A stretch of DNA of 64,000 bases from Albula goreensis (taxonomy: Eukaryota > Chordata > Actinopteri > Albuliformes > Albulidae), in assembly GCA_022829145.1 (NCBI GenBank), contig CM040746.1, positions 3,442,731 to 3,506,730 of the forward strand, read 5' to 3'. This document shows, one piece after another, positions 34,131-46,540 of this stretch. The notes under the pieces are model-generated. The model was not told the DNA's origin. It searched no databases and saw only the letters and a list, made by a program, of their open reading frames with translations. Position 1 is the stretch's first letter. Every line of letters starts with the position of its first letter. The translations under genes and the position numbers were made by a program.

Positions 34131-35064
34131 CATATCTTACAATATAATTTAAGCTGCTTTGAGTGTTCTGATTGGAGCCAAGTAAACATGTCCTTTGGAT
34201 TGAATTCTTCTTTTTATGAAATAGAATTGCTTATATCCTTAAATAACCCAAATTCTAGATGAGCCATCCAGAGTTAAGATATCCAGGCTCTAGCCTTTGT
34301 AAAACACAATATTATTGTTTGCTTCATTGTTATGTTGGTGACTTTGATAATGATATCTGCTGGTACAGGTGAAGTCACTTCACGTAAAGTGTTACCTAAA
34401 ACAAAATGTTTTTCTATAATGTAAGAGAGATTTGCTTCTGGTCAATCAGCTTGTACACATGTCTAGACTTCTGAAGTTGAGCTATCAGTGATGCAGTCCA
34501 AATTTTAGCGAAAATGAAAAGACATAAAATGGAGTCATCTCCTACCAAGTCACTTAAGTAAAAAATAAAGTGTTTAGTCTTTTACCCTTCATCAGCGGGA
34601 AACGCTGTGCCACACTGGATCTCTGTGCATTATATCAATGTCCTGTTACTCAACATTAAGTCTGCATGGTCTGAATATTTGTTATAATCTGCAGGTGTGC
34701 TGCTATAAAGCACTTAGACTGGAGACAGACACTGAGTGCTGCCTATCTTCCATAGCGGGTGACAGGACGCCGCGCGCGGTGAATAATTTTCCCCCGGTAT
34801 GTGTCCGGCCCAGCGCCGCTTTTTGTGATTAATGTCATATCCGTAGCTTGTGTGCGGTGTCCCAAAGCCAACGGTGACACACTGCATTTCAAATAGACTC
34901 TGACAGCGGCAAACGCCCGCCAGTACCCCAAAAGGACAACATTTACAAAATCAATCAAAAGCATGATAGAACCTGTTAATTGCATATTAATACAGCTAAT
35001 AAAGGAGAACATTACGTACGTCATTTTTGCCTTGCTTGTCATGGGCAGGGCATGACAGAATGTT
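34131..35064. other. Non-coding DNA; candidate conserved element 34,760-35,010
   Basis: The portion 34,790-35,010 is non-repetitive with mixed composition and several homeobox-like words (GTGATTAATG, GTTAATTGCATATTAATAC, an octamer-like TGCATATTAA). It resembles vertebrate conserved non-coding elements, but this is only an impression from composition. Confidence 0.3.
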
Positions 35065-35262
35065 TTGGTAGCTGTGCGTTGCAGCGGTTGGGATGGACTA
35101 GTAATGAGAGGGTTGCAAGTTTTAATCTTAGGAAGGTGGCATTGCTGATTTTTTTTTTTTTTTTTTTTTTTTTACCTGAACTGGTTTGGTTAAACATGCA
35201 CAGCAGCCTCAACATAATCTGTACTGGTTAAGGGCATCTGCAGAATAAACAAGCAATGATAT
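35065..35262 (+). mobile_element. tRNA-derived SINE
   Basis: The head GGATGGACTAGTAATGAGAG followed by GGTTGCAAGTTTTAATC resembles a tRNA-related SINE head with a decayed B box (GGTTCAAATCC in intact copies). A T27 run expands the middle (35150-35173), then TTACCTGAACTGGTTTGGTTA and the tail CTGGTTAAGGGCATCTGCAG plus AATAAAC correspond to the fish SINE tail TGGATAAGAGCATCTGCTAAA. Diverged and presumably inactive. Confidence 0.8.
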
Positions 35263-36410
35263 TCAGATGTACTTATTTTCATTTGTGTTTTTTTATCTGT
35301 GTCGCCGGTTTTGCGAGAATGAAATGATGACCCAAATTATTTCAGTTTGTTGCAGGGGAAGATTTATGGGTGCATATGCAGAAAAATGAGAGGACTCAAA
35401 GGATGCTTACATACACCATTTTCAGAAATGGAAATTAGTCAAATATACAATGATGATAATTAAAATGTAAAATCATCCAGGCTTAATCGCATTGATGTTG
35501 AGCTGCATGTCCGTCCTTTTATGACTTCATGTGATTCCCCAGCAATAAGAAGTCAAAATAAATGTATATTGCGTGTGTACTTGAAGATATACAGGATGAT
35601 CACACCCCCAACCCCCCACTGCAACCCCCATCGAACATACTGAAATTAATTTGAATTCTATCTTTTGCTTTGAAGAATCCCATGATGCATAACTAATTAA
35701 TACCTTTGCAGTCAACCTGGATCCAATTATAACGTGTTTTTTTTCTCTTCCCTTCTCTCAGCAGAGAATGGCGGCACAGCGAGAGTCATTTCTTATGGAC
35801 CTCCTTCTCTTAATGCACCGCAGTCATGTTTTATTAAACTTCCCGGGAAATGTTGTAGATTGTGCAGGGGGGAGTTTTTGCATAAGATAGAGGGGTGGGT
35901 GGGATTGGTGGGGTAAATATTGAATGAACTTAAAGTCACATAATTATAGATAATCAGCTCGATGGATCCAGAGTTCTGCTGGGATAGACCCTGCTCGCTC
36001 TTTGTGTGTACTTCTACAGAGAACTGGCAGATGGGCCAGCGAAAATACATTTCCATCTCAATCAAAGTAAAAAGGCAAGCATTAATCCAAAATGAATCAC
36101 ACCGAACTAAACAGTCAGACAAATGATACCACTGATAAGGCATTCAACATACAATCAACATGTGTTAAAGAGCATGTCTTAGTAATGTTCTGTAGTGAAG
36201 CATCAACAAAAGTAGGAAACTAAAAGAAGATATGTTACAGAAGGCACAGATGGCTGGCACATGGAAAATAATGAGATCCCTGTTATGGCTGGGCTGTAAT
36301 ATTTTTTTCATTTACAGCTTTATAAGTTTTAAAAAAGTACACCACGGTAATACGAAGGATCCAGTTCTTTAAGATGTTGTACGCTGACTTCATTTTCAAA
36401 GTCACAGGGG
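35263..36410. other. Unique non-coding DNA with strong G4 motif
   Basis: At 35892-35913 the plus strand reads GGGGTGGGTGGGATTGGTGG plus GG: four G-runs with loops of 1, 1 and 6, a strong parallel-type G-quadruplex candidate. It is followed by TAATTATAGATAATCAGCTCG (35940s), homeobox-like words. No coding exon recognised. Confidence 0.45.
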
Positions 36411-36551
36411 TAGATTAAATCAAACACACTTAGTGCTAGACTCAATGAGAAAAGCTTCCCCAAAGGGCATATGTAATTCAATCCAAACAGACAGTTGACT
36501 CAATCTCTCGTACATTCCCCGCAAGAGGTTACATGAGTTTGATTAAATCTA
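36411..36551. mobile_element. Small MITE, 141 bp
   Basis: Terminal inverted repeats TAGATTAAATCAAAC (36411-36425) and GTTTGATTAAATCTA (36537-36551) match at 14 of 15. A related fragment lies at 34072-34130. Superfamily unknown; target duplication not clear. Confidence 0.7.
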
Positions 36552-38158
36552 GATCTAAGTGATTTTCGGTGAATTTAGCGTACAGATCTTGGCAAGACCT
36601 TTCCGCGATTCAGACAAATGCCTCCAAAAGAGCAAAACCGATACTTTACAGCCGGAGTTAAGATGGTGCGAAGTTGGGCTGGGCTCCTCAAATTAAAACA
36701 ACTGTTATCGTTCTGACCAATGATAGAAGAGGTGATCAGTTGTTGTTAAGGAAAGATAAACCTCTATGATTAGTGCCAGTAGTTGGCCTGTAGCATAGCA
36801 TTTAGCTTTGACTCATTCACTGATACAGCATCTGATTGGTTAACTCTGGATTGTAATCAGCGGGTGTACTGGTAATTTTCTAAACATTATATTCTGAAAC
36901 TAGCTGAACCGCCTTGATTTACAGGTGATGAACAACTAGTCAATAAAAAAGGGCAACGCCATTAAAAGTCACTTTAATGGGATGTTGGTCTCTTCAACCA
37001 GTGTGAAGATTTGTGTCACTCTTGTCCTGAATCCTCCAGCAGGACTGCAAACACTGTTCTGCTGTTAAAAACTCATACTCGGTTGATGAAAGTGGAAAAT
37101 GCTGTCTTATGCATTGGTCTTGAACTTCCCGATTCATGCTTGAAAGGATTCAGATATGATTGCTGGGAGGCGTGAGACCGATACCTTCGGTTTCATACTC
37201 CTAAAGTGCTGGGTGGCTACTCCTGCTGTGTGAATGGCGATATTTTCACTCTGCACCAAAGAATGCTTTACCGCAGGTGATGGTGATCACTAACTGTCAG
37301 GTACCGTTAATGAAAGATTAACATCAAGCTTGTTTTTTAAAGGCACGTGTCGGGAAGTGAGCCTGACAGCTGCCGTCTTGGTTCGAGCCTCCCACTGAGT
37401 GAATGATCGGGAGGCAAAGGAGAAGCGTAATTGGGGAATTGGTTGTTTTCGCTGGTCGGTCTGCTGGAGTGTTCGCGCACCTGTCCTGTGTTACTGATTA
37501 GGTACTTAGGAGCGGAGCTGCCAACAGTCTGGGTTCGGACAGCTAAGGAAGAGCAGGATCTGCAACTGGTTTTACCTGGGAAATGTAGTTTTGTTTAACT
37601 TCCTGTTTAGTTGGATTAAAAACTTTTTTAGGTTTGCCCGCTTTTTTGTTATTTGGATATTTTTGGTGTTTTTCATTTATTTTTCTTTTTTTTGTGTCAG
37701 GGGAAAGCAGAAGGAGGAAGAAAGGAGTTCCGCTCATCAGTTATTTTTGATCCATAAAGTTCTGCTCTCCGTGTCTCTGTATTCTAGTTGTCCGCGGTGG
37801 GTGGATCTTTGTACTTGTGTTGAGCCAAGAAAATGCATCCAACAACAGAACAAAACCACCACAACCCATTCATTGTTGAAAGTGTGTTTCCATTTTCACA
37901 TCGACTACATGTATGAGTGAAACCAAACGTATAATGCTGGGGCACAAATATTGCTGATATTAATATATTTGGTGATAAAAAGGGAAATAATTTGGCATGT
38001 TTTCCTCCGTCTTCGTCTAGCGAGGCCCAATGTCTGCTGTGCATTTGGTTTAATTCAGCTAGGAGATCCAGGGTTAATTAAGATGCTCAAAATGTAATCA
38101 GCTCTCCAGTTTATTCTCTGAAAGAGTCAAACTGTTGGATGCATTTCTGTTCTGACAG
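36552..38158. other. Unassigned non-coding DNA
   Basis: No recognised gene. CATTAAAAGTCACTTTAATG at 36959-36978 is a small hairpin. The zone 37,380-37,800 (CTGGTCGGTCTGCTGG..., TTCGGACAGCTAAGG...) could be transposon-derived, but I cannot name it. Confidence 0.35.
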
Positions 38159-38250
38159 GAAGATGAAGATCAAGCTGTTTGCGTCATATTTTAATATCTA
38201 GATTCTAAAGAGATCCACCCACCATGGACCACCGAGACACAAAGAATCAG
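38159..38250 (+). CDS. Candidate short 5' coding exon (unassigned)
   Basis: Bounded by a fair acceptor (TTTCTGTTCTGACAG) and a consensus donor (CAG|GTAAGC). Inside, at 38224, is an ATG in an excellent Kozak context (CCACCATGG) reading MDHRDTKNQ and running open into the donor in phase 0 (nine codons). The upstream frame contains stops, as a 5' UTR may. I do not recognise the peptide and no downstream exon was found in the window. This may be the first coding exon of a long-intron gene, or chance. Confidence 0.25.
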
Positions 38251-38469
38251 GTAAGCAAGACTTAATTTGTATTAACTATTTAAAAGCAGTTCATATGCAG
38301 ACATCTCAGTCGTTTGCTTTCCTCCCCCCTCCCTCTTCCTCCCAGTTCCTCCCACCTGACGGCCCTCCCTAACGTCCTCCCCCACACCACGAACACGGAA
38401 CCCTGGGAGAGTGACGCTCCACACTGCATGCCTTTAGCCAAACACTCACATAAGGTACAGTCCCCTGTG

Positions 38470-38506
<37 letters not shown>

Positions 38507-39788
38507 CACACGGTGCTCACAAGACTCACGCACCACACCGGAGGGTCCGTGGGGATGGAAAGACCCACACACACACACACACACACTCAACACGAAAGAA
38601 AATTAAGGGCGGGGTGCAGGTTGGCTCACATCTTGATGCTAAGCCCCCTCAGCGCCCCCAAAATAAAAAGCAAAACCGAAACGAAAGCCCAGATCGGAGT
38701 GCCACCGATCCTCTTCCCGGACCAACGCCTCCAGACTCCGCCTCTGCCATCTCCCCTGGCTGTAGTGGAAACCACTGGAGAGAAGGAGAGAGGACGGCCT
38801 GCCCCGCCACTATACTCTGGCTGGACAAAAAAAGAGGAGCACACCCACACACAGTGCATTCAATCAGGTTTCATCCCTTACTGAACTGGGGCTTTGCCCC
38901 ACCATGCCTTCTGCCCAGCCTGGGGCGCCGCTGCCCTCTGCTCCGCTGTCTCTTCCTCTTTGCTTCCCCACCCGGTCCTGCCTCCAGCTCTCAGCAGCAG
39001 TCCTGCAGCACTCCGCCTGCCAGGCCCAAAAACACACGTGCGCAACGACACGCTAAAACCGATCCCTCCTGGACTGGTCCCCCTATGAATATCATGCACA
39101 CCATCCGTGCATGAATTTCTAGGTAACATTGTATGGCTTGTTACTCCCCAATCAATAAATCTGAATAGCTGATCAAGGAGATCAAATGACCATGCAATGA
39201 TTAAATTAAATTACTTGTGCGCTTATATCTCGAACAATTACCCTTTCCACAGCGCATAACTTGTACGATTCCCAGCTTGCAAGAGCTAAATATTTCAAAC
39301 TTATTCCAATGAAGTGTGCCTATTAATTTTAGGCATTTTATCCTCCATAAAGTCCTTCATAAAACATATATAACCCCTACATTACTATTGCATAACAACC
39401 TTCATAATTAATTTGTTACGTTTCACTTAAGTATTCAAAGGACACTCATAACGGAACAGACTAATACTTAGATCTTACACGCTATCTATTTATACAGCTG
39501 GGCATTTAATTCCATTCAGGTGAAGCACCTTGTGCAAACAAGTTAAACTAGTAGAATAACATTTAAGGAGATTAAGCAAAGCATATGGCCAATACTCCTT
39601 ACAGTCTGAAAGTAATAGTTCACAGCCAAAACTTATATAATGGCAAATAAAGATCAGTGTTCAGTTAACAGCTGCTTCAGACCTGAGAAAATGAGATCTC
39701 AGTAGGGCTGAGTCTGGGACTGACAGCAGGATCGGTCTCTGGAGACCAAATGCAGTGGCACAGAAATGTGCAAAAGGAGAGACAGTGC
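38251..39788. other. Non-coding DNA with (CA)n runs
   Basis: (CA)n at 38472-38502 and 38566-38586, separated by ACGCACCACAC words that occur twice. The segment 38,300-39,110 is C-rich and open in one plus frame for 266 codons, but has no domain and is largely simple-sequence; I do not call it a gene. Confidence 0.45.
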
Positions 39789-40821
39789 TGTCAGTACTGT
39801 AGCTTCTTATCCAGTCTTGCTTTTTGTTTTTGTTTTCGTCTTCTGTTTATGCTCGCCATGTGCTCGTGTTTTCTCTTTCCTAGTTCGGTTGCTTCTGTTC
39901 TCTTAATCGCTTGATTACCCAATTATCCGAGTACCTGATTACCTGATCTGATTCACCTGTTGCTTTGTTCACCTGTTCCCTGTTTACCTCGTTATCTGTG
40001 TATGTAAACCCTGCATGTTACTGTCTCCGTTGCTAGTTATTCTCAGTAGTCTCGCAACCCGCCTGTGTCCCCGTTTGCCTGTCTGTTTTGTGACTTTTGC
40101 CCGGTTGTTTTTGACTTTGCCTTTTGGATCCTGATTCCGTCTGACCGCCGTGTCTTCCTGGTTTCAACCTTGGAAGGTGCGGGGATGAGGATCCCCTTCC
40201 CTGCTGGCGCACAGACACCTCCACCGGGAAAAAACTTCAGCACCAGGGACAGCGACAGCAGGATCCTCCAGCAGTTCAGCACCACCCTTCTCCACTCAAG
40301 ACTGGACAGCTCCGGGGGCCTCACTCATTCAATCAGGCGGCCAATTGCCTCTGGTGCCAGGGGACATCTGTGGCCTATCCCACTAATTGTCTGCCTCCCT
40401 TCAAAAGGGCCCGATAAAGCCCAGTGTGGGAATAGAAGCACTCCAAACTTGCCACACTAACCTTGTGGTCTTTCTTGAACAATATTGAGGACGAGGAATG
40501 CGGTGGAACGTCAGACCTCGGCCGTGTCTTCCCCAGTAGCACTCTAGCCTTGCCTTTGGGGCCATAACACTGAAGTCTCCGAGACCGTTTGATTTTTGTT
40601 GCTTTTGCTACCCTGCACTCTTTGTTATTCAACAAACCGCTTGTTTTGTTATTCAGTTTTTCCCTCTTTAAACTTAGCCTCCGGCCTCCTCTGTCCCATG
40701 CTTCCATAGCTCTGCGCTGCACCTGATTGTGAGGTCTGGTTTTTGGATGATCGGCTGCTTAATAAATGGAAGTTTTTTATTTATCTTTGTCTGCGCCCAA
40801 GTCTCTACCTGAGCCCCAACA
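39789..40821 (+). mobile_element. Diverged solo LTR of a sushi-like element with internal insertion
   Basis: Starts TGTCAGTACTGT like the 7.6-kb element's LTR in its own sense, has the same pyrimidine-rich U3 style and TCACCTGTT words, and ends CTTAATAAATGG...CTTTGTCTGCGCCCAAGTCT...CAACA, paralleling CTTAATAAACCCC...CTCTGTCTGCGCTTGGGTC...TGACA. Length 1.03 kb against 0.57 kb; the extra ~430 bases lie in the middle (about 40,170-40,600) and look like an insertion of unknown type. No internal region is attached and no target duplication is evident, so it is old. Confidence 0.6.
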
Positions 40822-41483
40822 GTTTCTGTTTCATAGGGATTAACAACACAGGATTTTAAAATTATATCACATTCTATAATTTCGTAATTTATTTGGTGAT
40901 TTATACTCTATCCTATAATTTAACATGGGATATTTGAAGTGTATTTACTAAGATCTCAACTGAGGGTTTTTAATTTGCGCTTCCTATGTTATTGTGGAAA
41001 TTATTTGGTCAGAAAATAATTCTTATGTAAATGGATAAAGTCAGAACCAGACATTTTTAAATTCACACACACCCACTTGCACATTCACACACAGACTCAG
41101 TCCCACACACACACAGACAAACGCAGACACACTCAGCTTCTGACAGTTCATTTCACTGTCAATTCTTTGCTGTCAGAAGTGGAAACTGTTTTCACAGTTG
41201 TTGAATTTGTTTGCTTTATTTTTAACAGTTGTTCCATTGTTGTTTTTTGTTTATTTGCTTGCTTGTTTAAAAATCTCAGTGGCCAACTTTATGTAATTCA
41301 CTGCACCTTGTATGCCATAATGTAACATCTTTATCCATTTTCACTGCCGTATGTAGAAGGAAAATTATTTTATCCTATACAAAACAATGCATTTTACATG
41401 TAATACACCTGGGTGATGTTCCATAGAAAAAGGGGGGATCATTACAATCATATTGAATAATAGCTTTTCAGTTGCCAAAACAA
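40822..41483. other. Unassigned DNA with imperfect (CA)n
   Basis: Imperfect CACACA run at 41,063-41,132, otherwise AT-rich. No gene recognised. Confidence 0.45.
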
Positions 41484-44430
41484 GCACAGTGATGCCGTTA
41501 CTATAGCCTTATGGTACAGTGGTGATGTTACTATAGCCTTATTGCACAGTGATGCCGTTACTATAGCTTTATGGCACAGTGGTGATGTTACTATAGCCTT
41601 ATGGCACAGTGATGCTGTTACTATAGCCTTATGGCACAGTGATGATGTTACTATAGCTTTATGGCACAGTGGTGATGTTACTATAGCTTTATGGCACAGT
41701 GATGCTGTTACTATAGCTTTATGGCACAGTGACTATAGCTTTTATGGCACAGTGATGCTGTTACTATAGTTTTATACAGTGAGCTTTATGGTACAGTGGT
41801 GATGTTACTATAGCCTTATTGCACAGTGATGCCGTTACTATAGCTTTAAGGTACAGTGCTGATGTTACTATAGCCTTATGGCACAGTGGCAATGTTACTA
41901 TAGCCTTATGGCACAGTGATGATGTTACTATAGCCTTATGGCACAGTGATGCTGTTACTATAGCTTTATGGCACAGTGGTGCTGTTACTATAGCTTTATG
42001 GCACAGTGATGCTGTTACTATAGCTTTATGGCACAGTGGTGCTGTTACTATAGCTTTATGGCACAGTGATGCTGTTACTATAGTTTTATGGCACAGTGAT
42101 GCCGTTACTATAGCTTTATGGCACAGTGGTGATGTTACTATAGCCTTATGGCACAGTGGCAATGTTACTATAGCCTTATGGCTCAGTGGTGATGTTACTA
42201 TAGCTTTATGGCACTGTGCTGATGTTACTATAGCCTTATGGCACAGTGGTGCTGTTACTATAGCCTTATTGCACAGTGATGCCGTTACTATAGCTTTACG
42301 GCACAGTGGTGATGTTACTATAGCCTTATGGCACAGTGATGCCGCCTTATGGCACAGTGAGGGCGTTACTATAGCCTTATGGCACAGTGATGATGTTACT
42401 ATAGCCTTATGGCTCAGTGGTGATGTTACTATAGCCTTATGGCACAGTGATGATGTTACTATAGCCTTATGGCACAGTGATGCTGTTACTATAGCTTTAT
42501 GGCACAGTGGTGATGTTACTATAGCTTTATGGCACAGTGATGCTGTTACTATAGTTTTATGGCACAGTGATGCCGTTACTATAGCTTTATGGTACAGTGG
42601 TGATGTTACTATAGCCTTATTGCACAGTGATGCCGTTACTATAGCTTTAAGGTACAGTGGTGATGTTACTATAGCCTTATGGCACAGTGATGCCGTTACT
42701 ATAGCCTTATGGCACAGTGATGATGTTACTATAGCCTTATGGCACAGTGATGCTGTTACTATAGCTTTATGGCACAGTGGTGATGTTACTATAGCTTTAT
42801 GGCACAGTGATGCCGTTACTATAGCTTTATGGCACAGTGGTGATGTTACTATAGCCTTATGGCACAGTGGCAATGTTACTATAGCCTTATGGCTCAGTGG
42901 TGATGTTACTATAGCTTTATGGCACAGTGCTGATGTTACTATAGCTTTATGGCACTGTGCTGATGTTACTATATGTTACTTTTATGGCACAGTGGTGCTG
43001 TTACTATAGCCTTATGGCACAGTGATGATGTTACTGTAGCTTTATGGCACAGTGGTGATGTTACTGTAGCTTTATGGCACAGTGGTGATGTTACTATAGC
43101 CTTATGGCACAGTGGTGATGTTACTATAGCTTTATGGCACAGTGCTGATGTTACTATAGCTTTATGGCACTGTGCTGATGTTACTATAGCCTTATGGCAC
43201 AGTGGTGCTGTTACTATAGCCTTATGGCACAGTGATGATGTTACTGTAGCTTTATGGCACAGTGCTGATGTTACTATAGCTTTATGGCACTGGTGCTGTT
43301 ATGTTACTTTATGGCACAGTGGTGCTGTTACTATAGCCTTATGGCACAGTGATGATGTTACTGTAGCTTTATGGCACAGTGGTGCTGTTACTATAGCTTT
43401 ATGGCACAGCGGTGCTGTTACTATAGCTTTATGGCACAGTGATGATGTTACTGTAGCTTTATGGCACAGTGGTGCTGTTACTATAGCTTTATGGCACAGT
43501 GATGATGTTACTATAGTTTTATGGCACAGTGATGCCGTTACTATAGCCTTATGGCACAGTGGCAATGTTACTATAGCCTTATGGCACAGTGATGCTGTTA
43601 CTATAGCCTTATGGCACAGTGATGATGTTACTGTAGCTTTATGGCACAGTGGTGATGTTACTATAGCTTTATGGCACAGTGGTGCTGTTACTATAGCTTT
43701 ATGGCACAGTGGTGCTGTTACTATAGCTTTATGGCACAGTGGTGCTGTTACTATAGCTTTATGGCACAGTGATGCTGTTACTATAGCTTTATGGCACAGT
43801 GGTGCTGTTACTATAGCCTTATGGCACAGTGATGATGTTACTATAGCTTTATGGCACAGTGGTGATGTTACTATAGTTTTATGGCACAGTGGTGATGTTA
43901 CTATAGCCTTATGGCACAGTGGTGATGTTACTATAGCTTTATGGCACAGTGATGCTGTTACTATAGTTTTATGGCACAGTGATGCCGTTACTATAGCTTT
44001 ATGGCACAGTGGTGATGTTACTATAGTTTTATGGCACTGTGGTACTGTTTCTATAGCTTTATGGCACCGTGGTGATGTTACTATAGCTTTATGGCACTGT
44101 GGTACTGTTACTATAGCTTTATGGCACAGTGCTGATGTTACTATAGCTTTTTGGTACAGTGGTGATGTTACTATAGCTTTATGGCACTGTGGTGATGTTA
44201 CTATAGCTTTATGGTACAGTGGTGATGTTACTATAGCTTTATGGCACTGTGGTACTGTTTCTATAGCTTTATGGAACAGTGGTGACGTTACTATGGCTTT
44301 ATGACACATTGGTACTGTTGCTATGGCTTTATGGCTCAGTGGTGCTGTTGCTATGGCATTTTGGCACAGCGGTGCTGTTGCTACGGCTTTATGGTGCAGT
44401 ACAGTGGTGCTGATAGTATGGCTACATCGT
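41484..44430. repeat. 30-bp minisatellite, ~98 copies
   Basis: The unit contains TTACTATAGCTTTATGG followed by CACAGTG and a variable RTGMTG-type end. The spacing is 30 almost throughout, with rare slips (about 41,730-41,790, 42,345, 42,975, 43,290). The variable positions (CTTT/CCTT, GGTG/GATG/GCTG/GGCA, TGC/TGA/TGG) form local higher-order patterns. Because 30 is a multiple of three, one plus frame reads decapeptides (ALWHSGDVTI) and one minus frame decapeptides (VTSPLCHKAI) for over 1.1 kb each; both are artefacts. Units decay after about 44,270. Confidence 0.98.
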
Positions 44431-46470
44431 ACAGTCGCGATGCTAACATCCACGCCAGATCATCATGTTAGCATGACGACAGATTAGGATCCCTACATGT
44501 TGAAGGCACTGCTGTTGCTAGGTGAGTTTCAGAGTGGATGTCTATGTCTGATAGATGGGAAACATCCTGCTGGAAGTGGGAGGAAAACCCGGGATCTTTG
44601 ACCTACAGCGCAGGCCTGATGCGATTCAATTTCGTCACGCTCAAGTGTCCTATGCCTCCCTCGATTGTGACTGCCACTCTGCACTTCACAGTCACATCCA
44701 TTTCACAACACAGTTTACAGGTTTTATGACAAGGAGCTCTTCTTTTTTTTAAAATCATACCAAAATGGTTTTATCGCTGTCCTTTTTTAAAAATAAATCT
44801 TTCAGCATGTGTCTGAATCATCATCTTTTTAAAAACCTGTCCAGGTTTGACCCAGCAGGTATGGACATTGCATTCAACGGTTCTCTTTTCTAACTGTGCC
44901 TCATCTGCTCGTCTGTTTTTACTGCAGTAGGCAAAGAGAGAGAGGCAGAGAGAGGAGGGAGAGAGAGAGAGCGAGAGAGCGCTGAACAGATACAAATTCA
45001 ATCAAGAACGAGCTTTGAAGCTGTGCACTGGAGACCTCACTCACAGAGGGCCGTGGTCCCCCTGGCCGCGAAGCGTCCTGCCAGATGAACCCAGGTTCAC
45101 TTTGTTCCTGCCTTCCTTTTGAACCGCGTCCTACACCTGCAGCCATCTGCGTTTCGCACTAATAAGGACTGAGTGTTTTTCCCCTCCCTCCCGTTGTCTC
45201 CTTTACACTCCAGTATCCTTCTCACCACCAGGACTTGAAAACCAATTTAATATGCTACATACATAATCGATAGGCTCTGTGAAATGATTCTCCAAGAAAA
45301 CGGATAGAGGTTCGCTGAAATATTTATCACCCCAAGATTTATTTGGCCCGTCCTTGATATAGTGTAAGAAAAGCAGCCCTACATTCTTAATAACTTCCAC
45401 CTCTGCAGCGAAAAATGCTAACTTTCTAAAAATAATTTGAAGGCACTGAAGGTCAAATTTCATTTTGACAGCGAGGGGACAGGAGCAGAGGAAACGGGGC
45501 CCTAGTAATTGTATTCACACTCCCAGCCTAAAAATATTCATTTCTGACTTCATAAAAGTTCCATAAAATAGAGCAGATTACACGGAAAATAATCTGTGAA
45601 TCAGTCTAGCTGAATAACCTCAAAAATATGAGCAACTACCTTTCTGACTTTTTAAAAAAATTTATTTAATAGTCTTTTGAAAGTCTCTATTATATTTGCT
45701 AGTATCCGGTTTCAGATTCTTATTTCAGATCCTGCCAATGTTATGACAGACTGCCTTGCCTCATTATTGGTGCTTGATACCAGGAAATCAGGCAGCTGTT
45801 GTTAGTGAATCTGTTTATGTGGCTTCCAGTTAGACTAGCTGACACTGTAAGACTAATAGCCATGCAGTTCGCGAGGTCCACAGCGGGCCTAATAGTCTGT
45901 AGGTGGTCGGACGGAGAACGATCTGGCCTACTTCCAGTCAGCATTGATCATATCCCTTCTGATACGATCATATTTTGTTCTGGCGTCATGTTTGCCTCGT
46001 CTGAAGACAAAATAGGAGAAAAGTGCCCCAGATCAAGATTAATGGAGTAATTGGCACCTAACTGTGATGCTGCTGCTCGCTGTACATTTAAAACGCTTCC
46101 AAGTTCAATCAGTTTCAGCTTTCAAAATACTTGCCATCACCAGAACACTGTTCCAGTGTAACTTAGTGAAGTTACTTCCCTCAACTGCAATTATGTGGAG
46201 AATGAGAAATTTGCAAAATGTATTACCAATTATATGTTCCTCCTCTGTCAACACTGCAGCACCTCCGTACAGTACTGCAACTCCCACACTCAACACTGCC
46301 GCACCCTCTCATTAACACTACCGCACCTCTGCACACAACCATGAAATGCCTGGCTGCAGACCAAGCCCGAGAGAGTCTGGCCGCAGGCTTTTCAGTCATT
46401 TCATTGGTCAATCATGTCCAGAAGGCAGAGTCTCACAGCTCGGAGGCAAATGGACGATATTTTCCATCTT
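44431..46470. other. Unassigned non-coding DNA
   Basis: A GA-rich run at 44,933-44,980 and, at 46,250-46,340, four loose ~20-base repeats of AACACTGCMGCACC type. The stretch 45,200-45,640 is unique and of mixed composition. No gene recognised. Confidence 0.4.
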
Positions 46471-46486
46471 GTTATTGGGGATGAAC

Positions 46487-46540
46487 AGTAATAATAATAA
46501 TAATAATGATCATAATAATAATAATAATCATAATAATTAA
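46487..46540. repeat. (AAT)n microsatellite
   Basis: Imperfect AATAAT/AATCAT run. Confidence 0.9.

Noticed and set aside
35065-35140. tRNA gene
   Set aside because: The tRNA-like head lacks an intact B box and cloverleaf and continues into a SINE body and tail.
38314-39114. 266-codon plus-strand ORF
   Set aside because: Runs through (CA)n and C-rich DNA, with Thr-His repeats and no domain; no splice or promoter support.
41764-44453. Four long ORFs (369-443 codons) on both strands
   Set aside because: They are translations of the 30-bp minisatellite in its two open frames; unit variants look random with respect to codons and no promoter or splice signal is seen.
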